A DNA stretch of 36,004 nt from an uncultured Pseudomonadota bacterium (lineage in GTDB: Bacteria > Pseudomonadota > Gammaproteobacteria > Ga0077536). The notes below the pieces were generated by a model. The model had not been told where the DNA came from and did no database searches. It was given only the letters and a program-made list of their open reading frames with translations. The first letter of the stretch is position 1; the number at the start of each line of letters is the position of its first letter. Both the position numbers and the translations under genes were made by a program. The stretch covers positions 1 through 36,004 of the forward strand of contig CACEAA010000012.1 in assembly GCA_902557415.1 (NCBI GenBank). The letters are read 5' to 3'. Below are positions 9,316 to 19,086 of the stretch, one piece after another.

Positions 9316-10089
9316 TCAAATGTATTGAGATCGCAACAGTTGTGACGTTGCGTCCTCTAGTACTGCGGCTAAAGTATTCCCCCAAAGTTGTTGCTGGGCA
9401 TTGCTGGTAATTAAATCTTGGCGAATCTCTAAAAGTACGTTCAGGTTTCCTCTATTTATTGCATGCATGGGAATGGTAGCGTCTTTTTTATCTACTCTAT
9501 ATGGTTCATTCGCCATTACTACAAAATCAAAATTGGCTTTGGCGCTTTCAATAAACCTGCGCGCGTATCGCGAGTCGGAACCAAATAAGACTCCGAGTTC
9601 ACATGCCCTTTTGATCCCAAGAAATATCGGCGTAAAACTGTGAATTGACACTACAATAGTGGGCACACCTCTCGACTCTCTAGAATCTAGTAGCTTTTTA
9701 ATCGCTAGGTGATACGGTTGATATATTTCGCGAATCCTGCGGTGGATACCATCCTTGGTGATATTCATATTTCCAGGAATAATCGTTGCGTCGCTTTCGA
9801 CTGCAATCAGTCCCGAATGATCTAATACTCGATTACAATCAATTACCAAACGAGAATAATTTTGCCAAATCAAAGGAGCTTTTAAGATATTTGAAAGCTT
9901 CCTTGCCACTCCGAGAGCGCCTATATCCCAACCTATATGACGCTTCAAGTCACTCTTGGTTACACCAAGATCCTTAAGGCCTGAAGGCACTTGCCAACTC
10001 GCATGATCGCAGACAAGAACATAAGGAGAATTAGAGCCCGTCCTCAAAGTACTCACTGGGTTTGTCTCGAAAGAAGAAAGAATAATCAA
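9316..10089 (-). CDS. N-formylglutamate amidohydrolase family protein
   Basis: This family hydrolyses N-formylglutamate-type amides and is zinc-dependent in characterised members; the real substrate here is not shown. The sequence has SPYVLVCDHASWQVP near the N terminus, HIGWDIGALGVARKLS, NYSRLVIDCNR and VSIHSFTPIFLG, all typical of the family. The frame is open back to an ATG at 10125, but that codon lies inside tRNA-Lys, so a later start is more likely: TTG at 10089 (used here) or GTG at 10056. Only some 25 bases separate the tRNA 3' end from the TTG, so the gene is probably read from the tRNA promoter. It converges on the selenoprotein gene, whose stop lies 47 bases away. Confidence 0.85.
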   Translation of the reverse strand: MIILSSFETNPVSTLRTGSNSPYVLVCDHASWQVPSGLKDLGVTKSDLKRHIGWDIGALGVARKLSNILKAPLIWQNYSRLVIDCNRVLDHSGLIAVESDATIIPGNMNITKDGIHRRIREIYQPYHLAIKKLLDSRESRGVPTIVVSIHSFTPIFLGIKRACELGVLFGSDSRYARRFIESAKANFDFVVMANEPYRVDKKDATIPMHAINRGNLNVLLEIRQDLITSNAQQQLWGNTLAAVLEDATSQLLRSQYI

Positions 10090-10114
10090 AATTATTCGCT
10101 CAGCATTGCAAATT

Positions 10115-10190
<76 letters not shown>

Positions 10191-10245
10191 ATTAAAAAAA
10201 CTTACCACTCCAAAGGGGGGCATAGCAACTAGTTATTGCAATAGA

Positions 10246-10321
10246 TGGGGTGGACGATGGGGTTCGAACCCACGACCTCAGGAATCACAATCCCGTGCTC
10301 TACCAACTGAGCTACGCCCAC
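10246..10321 (-). tRNA. tRNA-His (anticodon GTG)
   Basis: The acceptor stem GTGGGCG pairs with CGTCCAC (one G-U). The anticodon loop TTGTGAT gives GTG. The residue after the stem is C73 and the base before the 5' end (10322) is G, the extra G-1 that defines tRNA-His. CCA is encoded at 10246-10248. Confidence 0.96.
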
Positions 10322-10379
10322 CATTGTTATCTATCGCTTTTTTCGACAATCATCTAGTTAATATAACCGCTGCACAAAC

Positions 10380-10456
10380 TGGCACGCCTGGCAGGATTCG
10401 AACCTGCTACCCTCGGCTTAGAAGGCCGATGCTCTATCCAAATGAGCTACAGGCGC
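10380..10456 (-). tRNA. tRNA-Arg (anticodon TCT)
   Basis: A 77-base cloverleaf with encoded CCA is read on the minus strand. The anticodon arm CGGC-CTTCTAA-GCCG gives TCT. The acceptor stem GCGCCTG pairs with CAGGCGT, with a G-U at the first position. The discriminator is G. Confidence 0.96.
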
Positions 10457-10572
10457 TTTAATCCAACCGTTGTGCGGAAACGTTACAAAACTCTTGGTTC
10501 CACATTAAGCTTAAGCAATTGAACTTGCAATTACTTAAATATCGAAAACCATGACTTTTAAACCATTCAACT

Positions 10573-10649
<77 letters not shown>

Positions 10650-10680
10650 AGTCATGACTCCCAGTAAAAACGTGTGCGGG

Positions 10681-10709
10681 ATGATACTAATGCTAAGGCA
10701 TACCGTCAA
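10681..10709 (-). promoter_or_regulatory. Predicted strong sigma-70 promoter of the tRNA cluster
   Basis: On the minus strand TTGACG (10709-10704) and TATCAT (10686-10681) are spaced by exactly 17 bases. A GC-rich discriminator CCCGCAC follows the -10, as in stringently controlled stable-RNA promoters. The predicted start lies roughly 25 bases before tRNA-Pro. Confidence 0.75.
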
Positions 10710-10840
10710 TTACATTGCCGTCGACCTATTTAAAAAGTAGGTTTATCAACGTAATGACTTTCACTGAAACATAGGTTTTGCCCACATGGTAAGCGTTTTT
10801 TTCGTTCCTTTAACGATATTATGTCTAGTTAGATTCAATG

Positions 10841-10846
10841 TATAAT
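10841..10846 (+). promoter_or_regulatory. Consensus -10 box upstream of ppiB
   Basis: TATAAT sits 40 bases before the ppiB ATG in the 237-base divergent gap between the tRNA cluster and ppiB. No good -35 is seen at 16-18 bases upstream, so the promoter may be weak or activator-dependent. Confidence 0.4.
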
Positions 10847-10886
10847 AAGATGAATTGACTAATCTATAAAAACCTTAGGACAGCAT

Positions 10887-11390
10887 ATGACTTCTGTAAA
10901 ATTCGAAACCACCATGGGCGACATCACCATTGAGCTTGACAAAACTGCAGCACCTAGCACCTCCGCAAACTTCCAAGCTTACGTCGAAAATAATTTTTAT
11001 GATGGAACAATTTTCCATCGGGTGATTGACGGGTTCATGATCCAAGGAGGTGGAATGGACAAAAATATGCAAGAACAATCAACAGATGATCCGATTCAAA
11101 ACGAGGCTAATAATGGTCTCAGCAACGCATCGGGCACTGTAGCGATGGCTAGGACTAGTGACCCACATTCAGCTTCGTCTCAATTCTTCATCAATGTAAA
11201 AGATAATGAATTCTTAAATCACACAAGCGAAACTCCTAGCGGCTGGGGCTATTGTGTATTTGGAAAGGTTATAGATGGAATGGATACGGTTAACGCGATT
11301 AAAGCTGTTGAAACCGGATCAGCTGGCGGTCATCAAGACGTGCCCGTAACACCTGTCGAGGTAATTAGAGCATCTATTTTGGAGAACTAA
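10887..11390 (+). CDS. ppiB: Peptidyl-prolyl cis-trans isomerase B (cyclophilin)
   Basis: Cytoplasmic cyclophilins catalyse cis-trans isomerisation of peptidyl-prolyl bonds during folding. The 167-residue protein has the short bacterial PpiB form without a signal peptide. Active-site segments are visible: [13 protein letters not shown] (with the catalytic Arg and the FMIQGG motif), [21 protein letters not shown] and a [14 protein letters not shown] stretch with the conserved FG.V. A TAGGACAG stretch supplies the ribosome-binding site. lpxH follows after 22 bases; ppiB beside lpxH is also the order known from Pseudomonas. Confidence 0.97.
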   Translation: MTSVKFETTMGDITIELDKTAAPSTSANFQAYVENNFYDGTIFHRVIDGFMIQGGGMDKNMQEQSTDDPIQNEANNGLSNASGTVAMARTSDPHSASSQFFINVKDNEFLNHTSETPSGWGYCVFGKVIDGMDTVNAIKAVETGSAGGHQDVPVTPVEVIRASILEN

Positions 11391-11412
11391 TCTGATAGAA
11401 GGTAACACGTCT

Positions 11413-12150
11413 ATGCGGGGCACCACCATCTTTGTATCTGATGTACACTTAAGCGATAAGCGAGAAAATAAAGTTGAGCTTTTTCTCGCCTTTCTGAGAC
11501 TTGTGCAAGAAAAATGTGAAGCGCTTTACATATTGGGAGACCTATTCGACTTATGGCTAGGAGATGATGATGACACTGCTCCTCACCCCGACATCATAAC
11601 TGCCCTCCGTGCAGTATCTGATAATGGTGTAGCTTTATATATCGCTCTCGGTAATCGAGACTTTTTGATCGGAGGAAAGTTTTGTGAGAGGACGGGAGCC
11701 AAATTACTCCCCGACTATACAACCATTGATCTCTATGGAACTAAAACATTAATTACCCACGGCGATCTATTATGCACCAAAGATACTAAATATCAGCTTT
11801 TTAGAAAAATAGTACGTCACCCCCTGATAATTCAAATTTTTCTGCTCATACCGCTCGATATACGAAAAAAAATTGCGCACAGTACTCAGACTAAAACTAG
11901 TGCATCAATGCGAAAAAAAAATAATGAGATTATGGATGTCGAACAAAAAACGGTTGAGACGATGATGAACAAACATCAAGTTTCTCTACTAATACACGGC
12001 CACACGCACAGACCCAATACGCACGTATTTAAAGCCGACTATATAACCCGCCAGCGAATCGTTTTAGGCGACTGGTACGAGCAAGATTCGGTGCTTGTAT
12101 GTCAGGAAAATAAAAGAAGTTTACTAAAAGTCCGAGACTACTTAATGTAA
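11413..12150 (+). CDS. lpxH: UDP-2,3-diacylglucosamine diphosphatase LpxH
   Basis: LpxH cleaves UDP-2,3-diacylglucosamine to lipid X in lipid A synthesis, as a peripheral inner-membrane, metal-dependent enzyme. The 245-residue sequence shows the calcineurin-like metallophosphatase motifs in order: SDVHL (Asp10, His12), GDLFD (Asp43), GNRDF (Asn81), THGD and HGHTHRP near residues 197-203. The GNRD form, rather than GNHE, is typical of LpxH. Its last 9 bases overlap the 3' end of ampD on the opposite strand. Confidence 0.96.
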   Translation: MRGTTIFVSDVHLSDKRENKVELFLAFLRLVQEKCEALYILGDLFDLWLGDDDDTAPHPDIITALRAVSDNGVALYIALGNRDFLIGGKFCERTGAKLLPDYTTIDLYGTKTLITHGDLLCTKDTKYQLFRKIVRHPLIIQIFLLIPLDIRKKIAHSTQTKTSASMRKKNNEIMDVEQKTVETMMNKHQVSLLIHGHTHRPNTHVFKADYITRQRIVLGDWYEQDSVLVCQENKRSLLKVRDYLM

Positions 12151-12705
12151 TCTGGAGCGCTCATTCTGCAACATCTCCCAATCAAAAAATGGACCGGGAT
12201 CAGTTTTTCGAGACGGTGCGATATCACTGTGACCCACCACAGAACCCCAACTACAGGTGGGTATCTCTTCTACCAAATTATCAATCAACGCAGCTAATGC
12301 TGTGTACTGCTTTCCGTCAAAAGGCAAGTAATCGCAACCTTCTAATTCAATCCCGATGGAAAAATCATTACAAGCCGCTCTCCCCTCCCATACAGACACA
12401 CCCGCGTGCCATGCGCGACAAATTGTAGAAACGAATTGAGTTAAGCGGCCCGACCTATCTATAAAGAAATGCGCGGATACTCTGATCTCTTGCAACTCAT
12501 TGATTTTGGGATCTAAGTCATCGGGCAATTCATTAGTAAAAAGACGCTCGACAAGATTCGTACCAAATTTACCCGGCGGCAGGCTTATCGCGTGAATCAC
12601 TATGAGTTCTGGGCATATCCCGAGTGGCCTAGCATCAAAATTTGGTGACTCGATTACAGGCACCCCGTCCAACCATCCATCGAGAAGTAATCTAAGCCTC
12701 GTCAT
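12142..12705 (-). CDS. ampD: 1,6-anhydro-N-acetylmuramyl-L-alanine amidase AmpD
   Basis: AmpD removes the stem peptide from anhydromuropeptides in the cytoplasm during peptidoglycan recycling, and in species with ampR/ampC its loss induces beta-lactamase. The ATG at 12705 (187 residues) is preferred to a TTG two codons earlier. Amidase_2 features are IVIHAISLP with the first zinc His, VSAHFFIDRSGRLTQFV, ACNDFSIGIELEG with the key Glu, VVGHSDIAPSRKTDPGPFFDW with the second zinc His and the Asp ligand, and the KTDPG motif typical of AmpD. No signal peptide is present, as expected. It converges with lpxH by a 9-base overlap and lies downstream of egtD with a 21-base gap. Confidence 0.95.
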   Translation of the reverse strand: MTRLRLLLDGWLDGVPVIESPNFDARPLGICPELIVIHAISLPPGKFGTNLVERLFTNELPDDLDPKINELQEIRVSAHFFIDRSGRLTQFVSTICRAWHAGVSVWEGRAACNDFSIGIELEGCDYLPFDGKQYTALAALIDNLVEEIPTCSWGSVVGHSDIAPSRKTDPGPFFDWEMLQNERSRLH

Positions 12706-12726
12706 TTGCAAAAACTCTTTGATAGT

Positions 12727-13713
12727 CTAATCGGTACCAGCCAGGATAAGTGAAAACTTCATCTCTTCTGCCTCGTAGTGCTTTTCAATTTTGAAACCGG
12801 CATCAATCAAAAGCCTTTCAAGTTCTACCCTAGTAAACTTTCGACTTATCTCAGTAAGAATGTGATCTCCCTCCAAAAAGTGTACCTCCTTGTTTAGATT
12901 CTTCATCCGAATTTTCTGCTCGCGCATAGACACTAGATGCATTTCAATCTGCGACAGTAAAGGGTTGTAATACGCGTAGTGCTCAAACTTAGTGGTATTA
13001 AAATCAGCATCCAGTTCTCGATTGAGTACTTCCAACAAATTTAGATTAAACTCAGCCGTAACTCCCTCGTCATCATTATAGGCAGCATGTAATATTTCCG
13101 GCTCCTTTACTCTATCAGCACCGATCAAAAGCAAATCATCCGGGGTCATAACCTCCCTAATTTCAGACAAAAATACATTCGCTTCTTTCGGGCTAAAATT
13201 GCCGATGGTCCCACCTAGAAATACAAATAAATTTTTCGCGTTATTCTTTGGCAAATTCCCCAATCCGCCCGTGTAATCTCCGGATACTGTATTTACTTTC
13301 AACCACCCATATTCTTTTTCCAAGGCATTTTTGCTCTCAACTAATATTTCGTCACAAACATCGACCGCGGTATATACAGGGAAGCACTGAGATGATGAGC
13401 ATGCATCGAAAAGATGTCTCGTCTTCCTCGAAGTCCCACTGCCCAACTCTAAAATATACTCCGGCCGAGATGTGTCTATCACATCCTTAGCGACCTCTTT
13501 TAAAAGCGCGCTTTCTATACGAGTCGGATAATATTCTGGGGAGTCGCATATTTTGTCGAACAGTAACGAACCGCGTTCGTCGTAAAAATACTTTGCTGGC
13601 AGAGACCGAGGCGCATCTAGCATACTGTTTTCCACATCTTCCGATAGACTACGTATCGCTCGAGTTGGTTCGAACTCGGTGTTTTTAGTTTTTTCGCTCG
13701 AGATATCGGTCAC
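12727..13713 (-). CDS. egtD: L-histidine N-alpha-methyltransferase, EgtD-like
   Basis: EgtD makes hercynine by trimethylating histidine with SAM, the first committed step to ergothioneine. The 328-residue protein has the family length and signatures: LPAKYFYDERGSLLFDKIC and PEYYPTRIE near the N terminus, ELGSGTSRKTRHLF for SAM, FLGGTIGNFSP with the histidine-binding Asn, and LTEISRKF, where the Glu and Ser match the E-x-S pair that contacts histidine in mycobacterial EgtD. The start is GTG at 13713, with AAGG about eleven bases upstream. No EgtB sulfoxide synthase or EgtE lyase is seen nearby, so hercynine may be the end product, or the partners lie elsewhere. Confidence 0.9.
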   Translation of the reverse strand: MTDISSEKTKNTEFEPTRAIRSLSEDVENSMLDAPRSLPAKYFYDERGSLLFDKICDSPEYYPTRIESALLKEVAKDVIDTSRPEYILELGSGTSRKTRHLFDACSSSQCFPVYTAVDVCDEILVESKNALEKEYGWLKVNTVSGDYTGGLGNLPKNNAKNLFVFLGGTIGNFSPKEANVFLSEIREVMTPDDLLLIGADRVKEPEILHAAYNDDEGVTAEFNLNLLEVLNRELDADFNTTKFEHYAYYNPLLSQIEMHLVSMREQKIRMKNLNKEVHFLEGDHILTEISRKFTRVELERLLIDAGFKIEKHYEAEEMKFSLILAGTD

Positions 13714-13834
13714 TGTTTAGAGCCTTTTATTATATTACTAGGAATATAGTCAATCGCCTTAGAAATAATAGTCACAGACGTGGCTTAGACTAACATTTGG
13801 CGAACAAAAAAAACATGCTCCCGTGAATTCGTTT

Positions 13835-13840
13835 TATAAT
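13835..13840 (+). promoter_or_regulatory. TATAAT box directly before the aspartic protease gene
   Basis: A consensus TATAAT lies only six bases before the first ATG at 13847. Transcription from it would begin at or next to that ATG. No good -35 is visible at the right distance. Confidence 0.4.
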
Positions 13841-13846
13841 TAGATT

Positions 13847-14350
13847 ATGTCGACTCAACGATTTGGATTTATAATGTACCTTGCGGCCTTTATATTATTG
13901 CTAGGTATGCTAAGTTGGCTATTTGCGCAGTATTCTGCGCACAAAGATAATACATTCTACGAGACGAGGTCATTTGAAACGAAAAATGGAGAGGTAGGCG
14001 TTCGTCTGATTAAAAGTCACTCAGGCCACTACATAGCTAATGGGAAAATAAACGATCAAATAGTTAAGTTGATAGTTGATACCGGCGCCACAGATGTAGT
14101 CATTTCTGAAAAACTTGCGAGAAAAACAGGTGTAAAGAAAAAAAGAAAGGTGACTATCATGACGGCCAATGGTCAAACAAAAGGATGGGCAGCGAATATA
14201 ATAAGCTTACAATTAGGCCAAATAGAAGAACGTGATGTCCGAGCAGTGATCGTACCTTCCATGGGTGACATGCATGCTCTCCTGGGTATGAGCTTCCTAG
14301 AGCGCTTAACGTTCGCGCAGACAGGCAATGAGCTTATAATAAAAGAATAA
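13847..14350 (+). CDS. Membrane-anchored retropepsin-like aspartic protease (TIGR02281-like)
   Basis: The 167-residue protein has an N-terminal membrane helix (about residues 9-28, IMYLAAFILLLGMLSWLF) and a single aspartic protease domain. The catalytic motif is IVDTGATDVVIS near residues 78-89, with the follow-up segments VTIMTANGQTKGWAANI and HALLGMSFLERLTF. Single-domain bacterial retropepsins of this kind work as dimers; substrates are mostly unknown. The domain would face the periplasm. A second possible start is the ATG at 13874, which has a weak GGA before it, whereas the first has no Shine-Dalgarno. The AGCS transporter follows after 18 bases. Confidence 0.88.
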   Translation: MSTQRFGFIMYLAAFILLLGMLSWLFAQYSAHKDNTFYETRSFETKNGEVGVRLIKSHSGHYIANGKINDQIVKLIVDTGATDVVISEKLARKTGVKKKRKVTIMTANGQTKGWAANIISLQLGQIEERDVRAVIVPSMGDMHALLGMSFLERLTFAQTGNELIIKE

Positions 14351-14368
14351 GCGTGGGAAAGTATTATA

Positions 14369-15718
14369 GTGGAAACGGCTAGTTTCAGTGCAATTGTTGA
14401 AAATACGCTTATTAAAATAAGCCACCTGATTTGGGGCGAATACTTTCTAATTCCACTGCTCGCTGTCGTCGCATTTTACCTTTCGGTTGGCCTGAAGTTT
14501 ATGCCTTGGTTGCAGTTGCGTTCGAGTTTTGGACTTCTGGTCAGAAGTCGAGAAAAAGCTAAAGGACAAAACGGTGATATTTCATCATTTAACGCTTTGA
14601 TGACCGCATTATCAGCCACTATCGGAACTGGGAACATTGCCGGAGTAGCGACTGCGATTCATTTCGGGGGTCCTGGCGCAGTTTTTTGGATGTGGGTTAT
14701 AGCATTATTTGGCATGGCAACCAAATATGCAGAAACAGTACTAGCTGTTCACTATAGAGAGGTTAACAATGTAGGACAATACGTAGGTGGTCCGATGTAT
14801 TATATCCAAAAAGGGCTGGGGCCAACGTGGCATTGGCTGGCGATATTATTTGCTTTTTTTGGGATGATAGCGGCCTTGGGAATCGGCAACACGGTGCAAT
14901 CCAACTCTGTGGCAGATGTCATGTACTCGAGTTTTGCAATAGAAAAATGGTTATCTGGTCTTTTTATAGCAATACTCACTGGAATAGTAATCATTGGCGG
15001 AATAAAAAGAATTGCAACCTTCGCGGGCACGGTTGTGCCGCTGATGGCTTTAGTTTTTGTTTCCTTCTCACTTTTTATCATCGCAAGTAATATAATCCTG
15101 TTACCAGCAGCTATCCGCCTAATAATCGAGACTGCCTTCGAGACGGAGTCAGGAATGGGAGCATCCATCTGGCTAGCAATGCGCTGGGGATTCGCGAGAG
15201 GAATCTTTTCAAACGAAGCAGGCCTAGGTAGCGCTGCTATTGCGCACGCCGCAGCAAGTACTGACAGTCCAACAAAACAAGGTAAAATAGCAATGTTAGG
15301 GACTTTTATAGACACCATTTGTATCTGCTCTCTAACAGCATTCGTAATAATAATGACAGGGACATGGGAAAGCGCCGAGAAAGGAGCTTCGCTTAGCGCT
15401 CTTGCCTTCACCACTGGTATAGGTTCATTTGGCGGCCCATTGATTAGCATATGCCTAGCGGTCTTTGCTTTCACAACAATAATCGGATGGAGCTATTATG
15501 GGGAACGCTGTGCAGAATATTTGTTTGGCGGTCGTATTATTTTCGCTTACAGAATCCTTTGGATCATAGCAATTGTGATTGGTGCTATAGTAAAACTAGA
15601 AATTATTTGGGCTGTCGCGGATATTTTTAACGGACTAATGGCTCTTCCGAACCTTATAGCGTTATTACTTCTATCTCCGTTAGTATTTAAACTCTCTACA
15701 ACTTCTCAAAAGAATTAG
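14369..15718 (+). CDS. Sodium:alanine symporter family (AGCS) transporter
   Basis: AGCS proteins import alanine or glycine with sodium across the inner membrane. The 449-residue protein has about 10-11 hydrophobic segments and clear family motifs: LMTALSATIGTGNIAGVATA, FGGPGAVFWMWVIALFGMATKY, GQYVGGPMYYI, RGIFSNEAGLGSAAIAHAAA and GWSYYGERC. The start is GTG at 14369. The neighbours, a protease upstream and nadC 9 bases downstream, suggest one transcript but no shared pathway. The precise amino acid transported cannot be told from sequence. Confidence 0.93.
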   Translation: METASFSAIVENTLIKISHLIWGEYFLIPLLAVVAFYLSVGLKFMPWLQLRSSFGLLVRSREKAKGQNGDISSFNALMTALSATIGTGNIAGVATAIHFGGPGAVFWMWVIALFGMATKYAETVLAVHYREVNNVGQYVGGPMYYIQKGLGPTWHWLAILFAFFGMIAALGIGNTVQSNSVADVMYSSFAIEKWLSGLFIAILTGIVIIGGIKRIATFAGTVVPLMALVFVSFSLFIIASNIILLPAAIRLIIETAFETESGMGASIWLAMRWGFARGIFSNEAGLGSAAIAHAAASTDSPTKQGKIAMLGTFIDTICICSLTAFVIIMTGTWESAEKGASLSALAFTTGIGSFGGPLISICLAVFAFTTIIGWSYYGERCAEYLFGGRIIFAYRILWIIAIVIGAIVKLEIIWAVADIFNGLMALPNLIALLLLSPLVFKLSTTSQKN

Positions 15719-15727
15719 AACCCACAA

Positions 15728-16579
15728 GTGAAAACCTTAAGCGAGTCCTTAACACAAGAACTAAAGCAGGCTGTCAAATATGCGATAACAGAAGATATCG
15801 GGTCGGGAGACATCACGGCAGCGCTTATACCTAAAGATCGGCAAGCAAGAGCAAAGGTTTTAGTAAGACATGAAGCAGTACTTTCAGGTAGCCCATGGTT
15901 TGATGAAGTTTACGACTCATTGGACCGAAATCTTAATGTCATCTGGCATGCAAAAGACGGGGATGTTATAGCTAAAGATCAGGTAGTGTGTGAATTAATT
16001 GGGCCCGCAGCAACTATATTAACAGGCGAAAGAACAGCGCTTAACTTTCTACAGACCTTGTCGGCAACTGCAACGGCCACCTATCAATTTTCAACTGCGA
16101 TGATCGGTTCTAATACTAAGATCCTAGATACTCGAAAAACTATACCCGGCTTGAGACTAGCACAAAAGTATGCCGTTCGTTGCGGTGGCGGATATAATCA
16201 TCGTTTGGGACTTTATGACGCCATATTAATAAAAGAAAATCATATTACGGCCAGTGGATCAATCTCGAGTGCGGTTCAAACTATTAGGAATTCTAATCAA
16301 ACTATAAAAATTGAAGTAGAAGTAGAATCGATTCACGAACTACAAGAGGCTTTAGATAACAAAGTTGACATGGTGCTTTTAGACAATTTTAATCTCTCTC
16401 AAATAAAGGAAGCAGTTAAATTAGTAGACAAAAAAGCTGTAATAGAGCTCTCGGGAGGGATCACGTTAAATGACGTGCTTGATCTGAAATCGTTGGGGGT
16501 CGATTATATTTCGGTCGGCGCAATAACGAAAAATATTCAAGCGACAGACTTTTCTATGCTTTTTGAAGAGCTGGACTAA
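15728..16579 (+). CDS. nadC: Nicotinate-nucleotide pyrophosphorylase (quinolinate phosphoribosyltransferase)
   Basis: NadC converts quinolinate and PRPP to nicotinate mononucleotide in de novo NAD synthesis. The 283-residue protein shows EDIGSGDITA near the N terminus, GERTALNFLQTLSATATAT, DTRKTIPGLRLAQKYAVRCGGGYNHR (active-site Arg/Lys/His), IKEVEVES-type strand residues and a C-terminal phosphate-binding ELSGGITLNDV and DYISVGAITK. All core motifs are intact. The start is GTG at 15728, 9 bases after the AGCS stop. The gene converges on ppsA with 21 bases between stops, leaving little room for a terminator. nadC near ampD is also seen in E. coli. Confidence 0.96.
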   Translation: MKTLSESLTQELKQAVKYAITEDIGSGDITAALIPKDRQARAKVLVRHEAVLSGSPWFDEVYDSLDRNLNVIWHAKDGDVIAKDQVVCELIGPAATILTGERTALNFLQTLSATATATYQFSTAMIGSNTKILDTRKTIPGLRLAQKYAVRCGGGYNHRLGLYDAILIKENHITASGSISSAVQTIRNSNQTIKIEVEVESIHELQEALDNKVDMVLLDNFNLSQIKEAVKLVDKKAVIELSGGITLNDVLDLKSLGVDYISVGAITKNIQATDFSMLFEELD

Positions 16580-16600
16580 TCCTTGTCAGAAGTCGTTCCG

Positions 16601-18976
16601 TCAATTTTTCCTTTGCTCAGATAAGTTCAACCAAGTTTCAACTACTGTATCAGGATTCAATGACATGCTCTCTATGCCTTGTTCAACCAACCATTCAGCT
16701 AAATCTGGATGATCCGACGGACCTTGACCGCAAATACCAACGTATTTACCTGACTTTTTGCACGCATCAATGGCCCGCTTAATTAAATATTTGACTGCCT
16801 CATTTCTCTCGTCAAAACAATCCGCAACCAAGGCAGAGTCTCGGTCTAGCCCTAGTGTAAGCTGCGTAAGATCGTTAGAACCTATAGAAAAGCCATCAAA
16901 ATACTCTAAAAATTCCTCAGCCAAAATGGCATTTGATGGCAATTCACACATCATGATTACACGTAATCCATCCTCGCCACGGGCCAAACCATTCTCCGCC
17001 AGCAATGCTGTGACCTGTCTAGCTTCATCAATAGTTCGAACAAACGGAACCATAACTTCTACATTTTTCAGACCCATTTTATCACGCACATACCTCATCG
17101 CCTCACACTCCATTTCGAAACATTCCCGAAATGAATCCGATATATAGCGAGACGCGCCACGAAATCCAATCATAGGATTTTCTTCCTCCGGCTCATAAAG
17201 ATGTCCCCCAATCAAATTGGCATATTCATTCGATTTAAAGTCGGACAACCGGACGATAACTGGTTCAGGTGCAAAAGAAGCGCCGATAGTCGCGACACCT
17301 TCTATCAACCGTTTCACAAAATATTCTCTGGGCGTCCCGTAAGCTTGTATTGCGGGTAAAATAGCAGCCCGTAAGTCCTCTGGAACGCTATCAAACTCCA
17401 ATAACGCTTTCGGATGAATGCCAATCATCCGGTTAATGATAAACTCCAATCTAGCGAGACCGACACCCTTGTTAGGTAGAACAGCAAAAGTGAACGCTCT
17501 GTCAGGATTAGCAACATTCATCATAATCTTTGTCGAAATTTCAGGCATAGAATCAAGTTCAATCTCAGTATGAGTGAAATCTATGCTTCCTTCATAAACA
17601 AAACCAGTGTCTCCCTCAGAGCAAGACACAGTAACTACCTCACTAGTTTTAACGACCTCAGTCGCGTTACCACATCCTACAATAGCCGGAACTCCCAGTT
17701 CTCTAGCGATGATGGCAGCATGACAAGTGCGCCCACCCCTATTCGTCACTATAGCTGCGGCTCGTTTCATAACAGGTTCCCAATCCGGATCGGTCATGTC
17801 TGTGATTAACACCTCACCATCTTGCAGGGTATTCATATCCTCGACGCTAAGAATCACTCGAGCATGACCAGAGCCTACTTTCTGCCCAATACTGCGACCT
17901 TCGGTTAGGATAGGACCAGTCCCTTTGAGCTCATATCTATCAATAACTCGCCCAGATCTACTTTGTACTGTCTCAGGGCGCGCTTGAACTATATATAGTT
18001 GTCCATCGCTTCCATCCTTGGCCCACTCGATATCCATCGGTCTTCCATAATGCTTCTCTATTTCAATCGCCAAATGGGCAAGTTTTTCAACCTCATGTTC
18101 CTGCAAACTAAATTCCGCCCGTAATGATTCGCTTACTTTAGTCGTAATAACCTCCCCCCCAGCAGACCCGTTTTCGGCATAAGTCATTTGTAATTGTTTG
18201 CTCCCAAGAGTGCTCCGAAGAACAGATCTTTTCCCTTCAGTAATTCCTCTCTTATAAACATAAAACTCGTCAGGATTAACCGCGCCTTGAACAACCATCT
18301 CACCTAAGCCATAACTGGACGTCACGAAGACGACATCCTTAAACCCTGATTCTGTATCCAGCGAAAACATTACACCGCTCGAACCTATGTCACTCCTAAC
18401 CATTTTTTGCACGCCTGCCGAAAGAGCCACCTCGTGATGAGCAAAACCATGATGTACACGATACGAAATAGCCCTATCGTTAAACAGAGAGGCATAAACA
18501 TCTTTAATTCGTCTGAGTATCTCCTTTAAACCACTGACATTGAGGTAGGTCTCTTGTTGTCCGGCGAAAGAAGCCGTAGGGAGATCCTCGGCGGTCGCCG
18601 ACGATCTTACTGCCACAGAGAACTCACTGCCCTTATTCTCATTTTCCATCTCCAAAACAGCATGCTCAATCTGACTGTGTAGTTCTGGCGAAAATGGCGT
18701 AGAAATAATAGTATCTCTAATAGTCTTACCGACCGAAGACAACTTAGCTACGTCGTTCACATCGAGGGATTCTAAAAGAGACTGAATTTTATCTGCCAAT
18801 CCATCTTGAGAAAGAAAATCTCTAAAAGCTTCAGCAGTAGTAGCAAAACCTGATGGGACCAGTACTCCCGCAGCGTCAAGGTGCTGAATCATTTCACCTA
18901 ATGAAGCATTCTTCCCCCCAACACGCTCCACATCTCCCATCCCAACATTTTTAAGAGACACAATATATTCTTTCAT
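16601..18976 (-). CDS. ppsA: Phosphoenolpyruvate synthase
   Basis: PpsA makes phosphoenolpyruvate from pyruvate and ATP, giving AMP and phosphate, for gluconeogenic growth. I chose the ATG at 18976 ([15 protein letters not shown], 791 residues), as in relatives, over a GTG eight codons upstream. The N-terminal ATP-grasp domain shows [34 protein letters not shown] and the ARPETVQSR end. The swiveling domain has the phospho-His site [21 protein letters not shown] (about residue 420). The TIM-barrel domain has [27 protein letters not shown] and [14 protein letters not shown]. Complete. It faces away from ppsR, its regulator, with 110 bases between. Confidence 0.97.
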   Translation of the reverse strand: MKEYIVSLKNVGMGDVERVGGKNASLGEMIQHLDAAGVLVPSGFATTAEAFRDFLSQDGLADKIQSLLESLDVNDVAKLSSVGKTIRDTIISTPFSPELHSQIEHAVLEMENENKGSEFSVAVRSSATAEDLPTASFAGQQETYLNVSGLKEILRRIKDVYASLFNDRAISYRVHHGFAHHEVALSAGVQKMVRSDIGSSGVMFSLDTESGFKDVVFVTSSYGLGEMVVQGAVNPDEFYVYKRGITEGKRSVLRSTLGSKQLQMTYAENGSAGGEVITTKVSESLRAEFSLQEHEVEKLAHLAIEIEKHYGRPMDIEWAKDGSDGQLYIVQARPETVQSRSGRVIDRYELKGTGPILTEGRSIGQKVGSGHARVILSVEDMNTLQDGEVLITDMTDPDWEPVMKRAAAIVTNRGGRTCHAAIIARELGVPAIVGCGNATEVVKTSEVVTVSCSEGDTGFVYEGSIDFTHTEIELDSMPEISTKIMMNVANPDRAFTFAVLPNKGVGLARLEFIINRMIGIHPKALLEFDSVPEDLRAAILPAIQAYGTPREYFVKRLIEGVATIGASFAPEPVIVRLSDFKSNEYANLIGGHLYEPEEENPMIGFRGASRYISDSFRECFEMECEAMRYVRDKMGLKNVEVMVPFVRTIDEARQVTALLAENGLARGEDGLRVIMMCELPSNAILAEEFLEYFDGFSIGSNDLTQLTLGLDRDSALVADCFDERNEAVKYLIKRAIDACKKSGKYVGICGQGPSDHPDLAEWLVEQGIESMSLNPDTVVETWLNLSEQRKN

Positions 18977-19086
18977 GAGTATTTTATTATCCTTAATCAC
19001 TTTGTGCTTTTATAGAAAGCAAACCTACATCAATTTGTGTATTATTTAACTACATTGTAACCAAGTAAACCCAAAGCCCAAACTCA

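Noticed and set aside
14800-15474. 224-codon minus-strand ORF opposite the AGCS transporter
   Set aside because: It is a shadow of a hydrophobic coding sequence in another frame, with no recognisable domain.
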